Below are positions 44,655 to 56,300 of a stretch of DNA of 64,000 nt, in pieces. Both the position numbers and the translations under genes were made by a program. Source of the DNA: Apostichopus japonicus (Eukaryota; Echinodermata; Holothuroidea; Aspidochirotida; Stichopodidae); the NCBI RefSeq assembly GCF_037975245.1, contig NC_092583.1, positions 9,137,764 through 9,201,763 on the forward strand. Reading direction: 5' to 3'. A model generated the notes under the pieces. The model did not search any database and was not told the DNA's origin. It saw nothing but the letters and a program-made list of their open reading frames with translations. Each line of letters opens with the position of its first letter. Position 1 is the first letter of the stretch.

Positions 44655-45146
44655 CTTGGTGATTTAAAGTATTTTTAAGAATGAATATTGATATTTATTA
44701 CATGTTCATCCTTGATTATTGATATCTTCAACTTGTTTGTGACATAGTTAAACACAGCTAGGACATGTATATAGAACATGTATATTGAGAATAAAATTAA
44801 CCTTCGCATGTTGCTGTTTTGTGATTATTTTTATGTAAACCGGACGGCCGTAGCCTGTTTTCGGGGAGTGGGGGTTGGATGTAGGGGAAGCTGTCCCCCT
44901 TGGTGATTAAAAGTATTTTTAAGAATAAATATTGATAACTATTACATGTTCATCCTTGATTATTGATATCTTCGACTTGTTTGTGACATAGTTGAACACA
45001 GCCAGGACATGTATATAGAACATGTATACAGAGAATAAATTTAATCTTTGCATGTTGCTGTTTTGTGATTATTTTTATGTAAACCGGACGGCCGTAGCCT
45101 GCTTGCGGGGAGTGGGGGTTGGACGTATAGGGGAAGCTGTCCCCCT
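44655..45146. repeat. 244-bp tandem duplication, two copies
   Basis: cttggtgatt(t/a)aaagtatttttaag starts copies at about 44655 and 44899; both run to cggacggccgtagcctg, gggagtgggggttgga and ggggaagctgtccccct. Differences are few, so it is recent. Confidence 0.9.
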
Positions 45147-45539
45147 GTGATTTCCACTTCCTAAATGGGAAACACCCCTTACAATATCGTTCATTAGCTT
45201 TACAAAATCACACTTCATTTCATTTTCCGATTAAAAATTAAAATTTGAAGTCATAAAATGTTTTCGTTGAGTTTTACACATGACTAATACTAATAAGAAA
45301 AGAGCGTCGGAGTGGGGTGGGGTGAGGAGGTATTGAAATCTGCATCGTATCATTAATGTTGAAGGAAAACTGTGGTGGTACAGGCGGCCTGGGCACAGGG
45401 TTCTGTCACCCCTCCCCTCGTACAAACTTCTGCCCCCCACATGTATATGTTATATATATCTCTCTCTCTAATGGTGATCTGCCTTAAGACAGGTCCTTCA
45501 CCAAACACAAAATCATAAGAACCGCCCTTCTGCATTCCT

Positions 45540-46379
45540 CTACATAGTGAAATAATTTCTGCCATCTCTGATATCATGCATCAACATTACTCTCTTTCTC
45601 CCTCTTGGTCGCTTCCCGTTCATTCTTCCTTCAAGCACATCTTTCAGTAGTCCGTCATGTCTCAAGATGTGCCCAATCCACCTTTTCTTTCTCAGCTTAA
45701 TAGTTTCTCCCAGCCTGCGGACCTCACCAACCCTCTGTAGAACTTCCTCATTTGTGACACTGTCTGACCACTTTATGTTCTCAGACTTTCTCCATAGCCA
45801 CATCTCCAATGCGTCTATTCTTTTTCTGTCCTCTTTCCTTAGTGTCCAGGTTTCTGAGCCATACAGGAATACACCCCACACAAAACATTTCATTAGTCTC
45901 TTCTTTAATTGTAACTCAAGACTAGCAGTAAAAAGAGAGTTGTGTGGTTTGAAAGTTTCCTTGGCCATTGCCACTCTTGCTCTGATTTCGGTTTCACAAT
46001 TTACATCTTCCGCCAGTAGACTACCAAGATATTTGAAGTGTCTGACCTGTTCAAGTTCCTTCCCCTCTATCTCTATATGAACTCTCTTTTGTTCCCTTCC
46101 AATCTTCATGACTTTCGTTTTCTTGATGTTAATCCTCATCCCATACTGGTTGAAAACTCTGTTGGTATTCTCCATCATACGTTGAAGTCCAGCCTCCGCG
46201 CTTGCTAACATTGCCTGGTCATCTGCAAAACGTACCGACTTTATCCATTGTCCTCCAACTTGTATTCCTTCTTGAATTTCATCAAGTGCGTCAGTTATGA
46301 TGGCTTCTGCGTAGATTGTTAATAGGACTGGAGACATAAGACATCCTTGTCTCACTCTTCTCCCTATTGTGGCTGATAT
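45540..46379 (-). pseudogene. LINE reverse transcriptase C-terminal half
   Basis: Open on the minus strand for 271 codons. Motifs: RQGCLMSPVLLTIYAEAI, VRFADDQAML (catalytic box), INIKKTKVMKIG, FKYLGSLL, FLYGSETWTLRKEDRKRI and RWIGHILRHDGLL. The 5' part is missing: the copy begins beside a (TA)n run at 46383. The open frame suggests a fairly young, 5'-truncated insertion. The 3' end cannot be fixed. Confidence 0.9.
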
Positions 46380-46382
46380 ATA

Positions 46383-46385
46383 TGA

Positions 46386-46437
<52 letters not shown>
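46383..46437. repeat. (TA)n microsatellite
   Basis: Pure TA for about 55 nt abutting the LINE fragment's truncated 5' end. Confidence 0.9.
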
Positions 46438-46438
<1 letters not shown>

Positions 46439-46439
46439 A

Positions 46440-48255
46440 TACGGGATACCGTTAACCTTCACCACTTCTACCCGTCGCTTGCACTCCTTATACTCGTGTA
46501 CAATTTCAACTCCTACATCCTTGTCTCAACCAGCAGTAACCAGTTGTTACGTCATTTGTCTTATTGTTTCGCAAAACAACTATATAATCCTAGGGAGGTT
46601 TAGGATTTAAATGCCCTAATAAGATTAATCCAGAAATCCCCTTAAAGTAGTATTTGTTTTCTGCAGAAGAGCTTCTTTAGCCATTAGCATCCAACCACAC
46701 ACCTGTTGTTGTCCCACGCCGTATATATTGACGTGGTAAATGTCTCGTATGTGTCCTGACATTTTCTTATCGCAGCATTTTCAATCTAGTATTTTCCAAA
46801 GATGGACTGCTTTACTATGTAGTTACTTATGACCAAAGCTATCCACAATTTCCAAAAGAAAATACTTCTTTTGTACATAAATCGGATTTCCTTCATTTCA
46901 TATTGTATTCGAAATTTCCTTATGTAACCAGATGTTTGGGTGCCGCCATTACTCATATCATCTCGCTAAAGAATCTTTAACATAGTCCAGTGACAGTCCA
47001 TATTGGCAGTTCACTCTCCTCTGTTGCAGTCCGTCATAGTTCCGTGTCTTTGCAGTGGGACCCGAATACCCCTTCCCCCAATGACATAACAGACTGCGTC
47101 GTGCAAATTCTAAACGTGAAGTTTAACATCGAGTAATTCTAAATATACGGCTCTGGTCCAACCAGAGCCGTGTAGAGAGATGGCTCTGGTAATAACAGTG
47201 CCGTAGTCCAGCTCTGGGTCCTAAAGTGCGTGATCTTTCCAATTACAGATATTTAAAGATTTTGTGTAGCGCTTCAAAGTAATTCTCGGTGATTTCAGAG
47301 ACTGCAACTTGTCAACATTCGCGGAACTAGACAATACGACAATAAGATTCCAAAGGAACCACTTTTGCAACTGTGTTAACGTACCGTTCCTGTAAACTTC
47401 TTTGCAGTTGGAAAACAGATAGAACGGCTGACTCTAGAGACAAGTACCCTGTAACTGCCGATCATCAGTTATATATGAAATAGCCTACATGTGAGTGTAT
47501 ATAAATAATGACGTACCTCCCTCTAACAGATATCCAAAGAACCCATTAAATTATAGTTACTTTTTGTTTCTTTCTTGAGTTGGAGCTGCATTGGCAACTC
47601 TAGCTATCTCGTAATACGAATATTGGTTATGCATGTGGGGTATACCTAGTATAGATGGCGACCAGGCGTTTGCTTCCTTGTCACCCCATGCAGGGGATGC
47701 CGTCCTGGGGAGGGGGTAAGAAGAGGGATGCCCCCTTCTCGTTTGAGACAATTTGTTTATGTAAGATGGATTTGATGCAAAATGGTGCTACCTTTGGCAA
47801 AGACTTGAACTGAAAATATCATCAATATGTGGCAACCCCCAAAGACTGGTACGCGGGGCTGACCTCCCCCCCCCCTTCACCACCGATGAGTACGCTGCTG
47901 GATTTATGATATTAACTTAAGGACACCTTACGTCTTTGTTTGCCCGTTGTTATCACAATTGCCACAACATTTTCATAATTGCGCGGTTTATGCACATTAA
48001 AACAATGAAGACAAATGAAGAAAAAAAAATCACATATCTGTCTCGATATAGCTGTGTGGAAAAAAAGTACATATGTCAAGTATTTACACAACATTGCAAT
48101 ATATTGATTTCACGTTCACGGTTCATTATTTTAATGACCGTTTTCTACATGTTGCCACTGCGGTACAACATTACGTTAAGGCCACGTCTTTCTTTGCACA
48201 CGACACCATGAGATTTAAAGCTAGACGCAAGCGCAATGGTTATCACATCCCATGA
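46440..48255. other. Intergenic, no gene seen
   Basis: No exon or element recognised. Holds a perfect 11-bp hairpin at 47147-47171 and a C10 run at 47866. Confidence 0.5.
47147..47171. repeat. Hairpin acggctctggt-cca-accagagccgt
   Basis: Perfect 11-bp inverted repeat with a 3-nt loop; ggctctggt recurs at 47180 nearby. Not followed by a T run. Function unknown. Confidence 0.7.
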
Positions 48256-48259
48256 GTAC

Positions 48260-48266
48260 TATAAAA
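48260..48266 (+). promoter_or_regulatory. TATA box of the carboxypeptidase gene
   Basis: tataaaa 63 nt before the ATG, placing a start of transcription near 48290 and a 5' UTR of about 40 nt. Confidence 0.6.
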
Positions 48267-48328
48267 CAGCTTATATCCAATTTGAAGGAACGATATTGAC
48301 ATTAATTGTCATCTACAACTGATTTAGA

Positions 48329-48393
48329 ATGTTTCTCGTCACCTTCCTCGTCGCTGTCCTGACGAGTTTTGCAGCCGCAAAGGATTATTCAGG
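48329..48393 (+). CDS. Carboxypeptidase exon 1: signal peptide
   Basis: [20 protein letters not shown], hydrophobic core then AAA before a probable cleavage site. Phase 2 out, donor gtaaga. Confidence 0.85.
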
Positions 48394-50279
48394 GTAAGAA
48401 TTTCAAAACTTCTTGTTTGTAACGTATGTTTGATTATATGAGTTTTTAACAAACTCACTTGAACAGATATAATTGTGTCCCATATTTTGCTTAACCGCTA
48501 CTCAGTGGAATAAGATGCAATCTAAATTATTCTAGACTGTAAAAACGTTATAAATATGTAAAAGGAACATTCATATTTGTAGCATAAATATTTTTTTTTC
48601 CATAGTTCAATAGTCTATTGGACTATGGAAGTAGTGTAAGTAGTGTGCAATATTTGCACGTTGGCAAAATCATATTCTGAAAATATATGTTTCTTAGCAA
48701 CAACTTGACTGATTTTCAGGCTCTCCCTGTTTATAGCCCCTTTTATAGGCAAGCCCTACTGACTATAAACGTTTCTGGCTGTTGTTGCCAGTAAGATACA
48801 TTATCGATGGGGAAGGGGTACGTATCGGTGAACAATATAAGGGCACGTATATCAATTCGCCAGTGCTATGGTAAAAGATCATTTCAAATATACCGCGTTG
48901 TCAAGGCGACTTATCCGAAATCTGAGAAAATAGTTCCTTCTGCTTAAGGCCATGGTCTTCAAAGTGGGGATCCCATTTTAGTGGAATAATATTGGCAATT
49001 TTTGTTGGAAAAAATCATAAAAATGGAAAAAAAACCTTTAGCAAAAATACTTCACAAATTGCGATATAACCACATGTGCAAAAAACTGCAAGAAATCAAT
49101 GATCAAATGTGGATGAGTCTTATATTCTTTTGATTTTTTTATATTGTTGGATGACGGGAGGGGGGGGGGAATACTTGGTGTGGGGTTAAATGCAAATCCC
49201 AGTCACTCACAAACATTGGGGAAAGTGGGAAGTCTGGTGAAATCAGGAAAGTCCGCCGAAAAAAAAAAACCTTGGAGAAGAAAAAAAACTCTGGTTTGCG
49301 AAAGCCAAATAATTAACAATAAAAATAACTAAACTACAAACCAAGTAACCGTCAAATTAGAACAGGTGAAACTTATTACAAAATCACAATTTTAGAAACC
49401 TGTTTAGAACTTTGAAATGCGTACAAATCTTTACTGTTTATAAGCAATGAGGCCTAATTGAAGCTGAATGCGATCATATAAAGAATGAATCCTATCACTT
49501 ATCTGCTGTTCATAAATCTCCCGTAAAAACTTTTCCCGTGTATGCTTCATAATCTATTTCACATACGTGTACTCGTACATACTTTGCGTGTTTGATTATT
49601 TTACAATTATATATCGATGAACGCATCAAATAGATAAACTTACACTTTTCCTAAAAGCAGCTTCGAAAAGCAGATGAAACATAGTTGTATATGCAATGCT
49701 ATACACTTGGTGTGTTCGATGATTTAAGTGTGTGTTTCTTTGCCGTTCTATAGTAAGTTAAAATAAAACATTATTTGTGTAACAATATGAGATATACGTA
49801 TGAATACCCGTATACATGTAACCTTTTTAGTTTTTGTGTGTTCGATATCATCAGCAAATAGACGGATGGAAACATCTGCAATCGCTCTTTGAATATCATT
49901 TGCATAGCTTACATTGCGGGCTGAAACAGTCTCTATACATTCACTGCAACGCTGTAAGTGCCAATGACTGTAAATAACATCATTGAACAGCAAGAACACC
50001 TTGTGAAATATAAAAGTTAAAAAATAGTTAAGATAATAATTATAAGGAAATCAGCTTATACAATGTAGATTTTAAGTTAATTTCAGCACCGACGGAATTA
50101 AGCGCCTTAAAGGCAGCTGCTTTTAGCATGAAAATTGCCAGATGAGAAACTTTAGTCGAACCCTACATACTAACATACAACATACAGCATTTATGTTAGT
50201 ATGATTGAACATGCAACCCTTAAAATATTATCCGAAGCAAAAATGTTATATGGGACAAAAGGTTTAAGTTGTATATATA

Positions 50280-50351
<72 letters not shown>

Positions 50352-53300
50352 TACATGCATATACACGTTTAACTTTTATTGCAGACACAAAGTCATTCGC
50401 GTTATCCCACGAGAAGAATCGGCACTTCATAATCTCCATGGCTTAGCAGGAGAGGTAAGTAAAGTATACCTGTCAGTAATTGTGCAGTACCAACAACAGA
50501 ATATTCTTGCCCAAACAATGCTGATAAGGAAACTGAAGCGGGTGGTTTGTGTAGTGTGTGTGTGAGTTACGGCAGTGGGGGGGGGGGTCAGGTTTGGAGG
50601 TTAAGAATCCTACATTCTATACGTTATGATAATCTGTGTGTTCTATGATAATCATGTTCGTTCTGGTTGTAACTTTCTTTATTACCTATGGCAGATCCTG
50701 GATTTGTCCAAGGGTATGGGAGGATGGTGTTGGGGGAGTTCATGTACTACAGAAAGACATTATACAACCTATATAAGAAAACATCGGTAACATGGAAGAA
50801 AATCATTTGTGCGAGGCGTGCTAAAAGTCCAACCACTGCGTATGCCGTACTTGTTATGATCAAAACTAAGTTTATAACAGGCTTATGTTTTGTGAAAACA
50901 TGTCCAAAGGGGGCTAGCATAGCCTGCATAGACCTGACACGGGCACTGTATATCTTCATTTACGGTACCATAACTTCATTTCATAAACTTTAAAAAGTCC
51001 ACATTTCTGCCTATTGTTCAGTTGTAATAATTTTATCGGTTTTTGAGTACTTGCTGGGCTGGGCTTAATATACACGAAGCGGTTGTTCCCCCCCCCCCAC
51101 CTACCCCCTGTCCTTCTTTGGATATTGATCGTCGGCGTCTGGTATTTGTAGCTTCTCTCTATGATTTTTTTAGATATGACTTGCACCTATGAACATTTTA
51201 CTTTTGCATGAGTTTTAACTGTAACTTAATGTCATGTGTATTGCGTTTTCTATTTTAAGCTTCTTCTTCAACCTGAAGACACATTTCCTTGAGTATTGAC
51301 TGTATTTTTCGTGTTTTGTTGTTCTATTAATTGACTTTAGATGTTTACTTTTATGGTTTCGCGTTTTTGAAAACCCCATTTAATAATGGAAGAAGTGTTC
51401 ACTCTAAGCACATAGCATAACAATTCTCGAATACACATTTTATCTTCTGTTTATCAAATATGATCATTATTTCTGTTGGTTTATCGATAACTTTCTCTCA
51501 TTTTCAAGTTTGACTTCTGGCAAGACGCCAGAGAGGTTGGTTCAACCGCTGATATTATGGTGTCAGCCGAAGACCATCCTTGGTTAGCATCAAAGTTGGA
51601 GGAACGTGGCTATGACGTCATGACGATGATTGATGACGTACAACCTCTATTTGACCTCCAAAAGATACCCTCTACATCCGCTTCCTTTGACTACGACAGT
51701 TATCATAATTTGGATGACGTAAGAATTCATTGTTTTTCATTATTTTTTATTATTATTTACTTTTTCTGTTTTGATGCTTATTATTGCGTTCTTATTTTCA
51801 AGAAATTATATTTCAAAGGCCTAAAACTTGCTAGATATGCTATCATGGCCACTTATTGGAGGCAATTTTGGAGGCAGCAGGTTTACATGTTGTAGATTGC
51901 TTTGTGTTCACAGTGTTGCCATGGTGATAATGATTGACGCTAGTGCAGACGTTTACCTAAATTTAGTACCACTGCGATATTCATTTACGTTTTGGTTCAC
52001 TTTACTACGGTAGTCCTGAAGGGACAGACGAATTGTAGACTTACCGCACGTGTTATACAAAACGACAATACGTCAAAAATATGTTGTCGAGTAATTTGTC
52101 AACTTGACAAATGTCGAGTGTTATTGACGTAACGCAGAAACTCGACAATTTGACGTCACGTTAACGTAACTTGTCAACTTGATGTTAAAGTAAGGCTTTA
52201 GTTGTCCTGGCTATAAAATGTGCAACCTTTCGTAAAAACAAGAAGACTATAAAATGAAGAAAATGGCAATTTGATCTGATATGTGATAATTAAATTAATT
52301 AATTGAATTTTGAAATGAACGTAAGATGAAGCTAAGCTTACCTAAATGTACAACCTTGGTTTATTTCATGAACTTGTCTTGATATAAAATGACGAAATAG
52401 AAGGTAACTAAGCATATATTTGTTCTTGATTATCAGGTCAAATACCAGGCTGGAAAAAATCTTTGTTGTAATCATTGATAGCTAAAATATAAGAATTAAA
52501 ACATCAATTTAATCAACTCCTGATACTTCTTTCAATATTCTGTACTAAAAATTCAGACAACATAACCCCCACAAAAAAATGTAAGTTAAATCAATATGAT
52601 CTGCTTTCGCCATAAAACTAAGCGCAAAGCGATGCGTGACATACATCAGGAATTTTAATATGTAAATATTTGCTGTTCTTTTTTTTCCTAATTTAAATAT
52701 TACTAATACACCTTCTATTGATATTTTCCAGGTAAGAAAAAAAGGATATTAAACTGACGTCACATTAAGTTATTTTCATTCCAATACGCAAGTATTTTTA
52801 ATGGAAAACCAAATCATAAATTCTCTGTTAAAAAAGAAGGAATATATTATTTGTGGAAAAATTACAGATAGTGTGTCATATTGATACGCTTTGTTTCAGC
52901 AAACACATACAAATGGTAGAAAATACCCAATGTCTGCTTTTGATTCTGTTCTTTTGTTAGACTGTCTGAAATATCACTTGCTTGTATATATGATGTATGC
53001 GTGATTAACGATAAGATGCGTATAAACAAACATCCAGGTTGATTTAATTTATCTATACAGTCATGTGATTTTGTTATTTTAACAAGAGAAGAAAAGTCAC
53101 TTTTTCTTCGACAATGTGTTTTACCGGTAAATGTCTTTTTTCCCTCCGTTTTATTGATCGTTTTCCATCAATGTGAACAGAAATTTGCCGGTAAATGTCA
53201 ATGCGATTGTACCAACACAATACCAGCCACGTTTTTCTTTATAATGTTATTAATGTTTATCGAAAATAATCCGTAGGTTTAAAGAAATATGTTGTGATCA

Positions 53301-56300
53301 ACCTTATGGATAATGTAAACGTAGGATGAAAATTCCATTATTATGATTATTTGTGAATATTTTATAATATAATTTGAGAGGAACAAGAAATATTATCACA
53401 AAACAAACTGTTTTCACTGAACCATATAGCACGAAGGAAAATATGTTGGTACTGATTTTACGCCCAATGAACATTGACTACTGTACCTAAATGTGTATTT
53501 CTCTAAACTACTGGCTCGTTCTCTAAAATGTAAAACGTTGCAGCCATGTTTTGTGGATTTGTTGTTTTTCCTAGCACTTCATGTAAAGCCATATTATCCA
53601 TGCTCACAAGATTTGATTGATTTTTGTTTTCATCGCATATGTTAGATCAACGCGTGGATGACGGATTTTGTTGCTGAGTACAATGAATTTGCAGAATTAG
53701 AGGCATTTGCTAAGACGTACGAGGAAAGATCCGTGAACAAAATAAAGGTAAATTGAAATTTAATAAATTTGAAAGCAAGAAGTAATCCATATTTCATGGC
53801 CGTTAGGACAGAATGAATATAAATACTAAAAGGAAAAATTCACAACAAGAGAAAACAATTATTTTTACTGAAACAGCGAGTCAATGTAACATGATTTTTA
53901 TATCTGAGATAACTGTGTGAATGATGTCAGGACAATTTGCGTCTGGCGTAAAAGGTAGCGGGCATTGGACTTTTCGGGGTTGGAGATTTCTCCACCTTTC
54001 CCGCTCATTATGTTGCCTATGTAACTGGATTAAGATTACAGACATTATTATTGGTCGATAAAACCAACTGTTGGTCATGATAAGCGGACTAAATGTCGAT
54101 GAGTTTTTCTTTATATTCAAATCCATCATAAGTATTGAATGGTTCAACTATTTAAGAACTTGCAGACCAAGAACATATTACGTTACTTTTGTGAAGTTGT
54201 GACATGGCCCTTTCCTTATGTCCTGATTTATTCAATTTGGTTTTTATTTCGATTGGGTTCGTTTCCTATTTGTACATGTTTTCCTACTTTACATGTATTC
54301 GCGAACTGTTGTTTCGTGTAACATACTTAAAAAATGATGAATTTATATTACAAATCATAAGCAAATTCTGATTACATTGATGATGAACTATAAATAAACG
54401 AAGGAACAAACATGTGATTAAATGTTATTAGTGCGCTCATCTGGTGTCACATCCCTGTTGGCTGACCAGCCTTCAATGTTTACAGTATTTTTTTTAAATC
54501 ATATTTTTTAAACTTTTTTTGAAAACTCTCTGAAATAACGTAGTTTTAAATCATGATTTTTTAACTTTATTCATTTCTGGTTGGTGAATAAACTTTTGAA
54601 AGAGGTGATCAACATTACAAATTGAGTGGGTTTCACTCGAATAGGAAAATGTTTTGTACTTTCATGTCCCGTTTCAAAGCAATCGCTGTGACAGTAACAA
54701 TGAATATTATGATTCTATCACATAAAGGTAAGGAACTGTTTGTACTGTCTGTAATAGTGTTTTGGAGTATGGTATGGGAGGACAGTATAGAGTGGTAATA
54801 GGATTAGGAAGTTGTCCAAACTGGCTGTAATTTTAATGAAAAGTAGACTCATCGTTGTCTTTGCGTTCATCTCGAATCTCCATCCCGTTACGAGCCTTCA
54901 ATAAGTTACAGTAGTCACTGCAAACTCTCTGAAAGTACGTAGCCCTATTTTCCCATATTTCCTCTATTTTAAAGTCATTTTGTTTTTACTTTATTCGTTC
55001 TGTTAGCTCTCCTCGGATTTGTCTGATCAATCGAAGCCAATATTTTTCATCATCGGTGGTACGCATGCGCGAGAATGGATTACGCCAGCTACTATGATGT
55101 ACACTGCCAAGTTTGTAAGTTTAGAACCACTTTCAACCTGTATTATGTCTTTCAATTAGGTGTAATGTTAGAGAGTAGGAGCTGCTCCTATGCGGTGCAT
55201 TTCCCCCAGTTTTGTCTCAAATTTGTACTATCTCTCTTAACACGTTTAGACAATATTGTCAGTTCAACAGCAGTTACGTGTTATTGTATACCAGCCAGAG
55301 TTGGCCCTGCTGTTTCGCGTTTTTGATTCCATGTACCTCTTCACGGTTCAACCCAGACGAAGTCTAAACCAGAAAACTGACTTCTTACCTATACTTTAGG
55401 ATTTAACAGGCTCTTTTCTTCATTCATGAAAACCATAGTTAAAAACGTAGTTACATAAGTGCAACTTTCATACCAGGTTTCTCAGGTATAATGTTCGGTA
55501 TAAGTTGTATTTTCCTTTCCCTCTCTCTTAGCTGGTGGAGCAGTATGACTCATCAAAGAGAGATAATTTACTAGATATCATGGAGTTCCATATTGTTCCA
55601 GTATTCAACCAAGACGGCTACGAATATACGTGGACTAATGTAAGTGAATGGATATTCGTTAGCTCCAACATACGATTATTTCGATTTCGATTTTTCCGCA
55701 CGTTAATCATACTGAAGCCTTAGGTTTTGAGACACCAAAAGTTGCTCCATAAATGCTCTATATTAATTTTCTAAAAATTGGCAACCATAATACATATGTA
55801 TACCATTATCACATGCCAGGACAGAAAGGCTATATATATCAGCCCCACCTCCCCCAACCCCTTTCATGTCCCTCGTGAACGCGCGGATACTTTATTCACG
55901 CAATTGTGATTCTGGTCCATTTTTGAGTCTTGTCTTTGAAATTTAATTTATTTTATGGATTGGTATAATAAGGTGAGCAGAACATTCATTATGAATATTG
56001 TTCTCTAACACATTTTTAGGACAGAATGTGGCGCAAGACCAGATCTCCCTCCTCCTTTAGATGCGACGGAACTGATCCTAACAGGAACTTTGATTGTCAA
56101 TGGGGAAGTGAGTATCAAATCTAGTAACCATATCAACATCGACGCTACGTACGCTTGTATCATCGTTTATTGGTTATCAAAAGTTCTTTAGAGTCAATTT
56201 CTGCTTCTTTTTTTGGTCACTTTATCAGACTATCAGGCATCCGATTTGGAAACATTCGTAGCCCTGATATAATGTTACTTATAATTTTATTTATACCACT

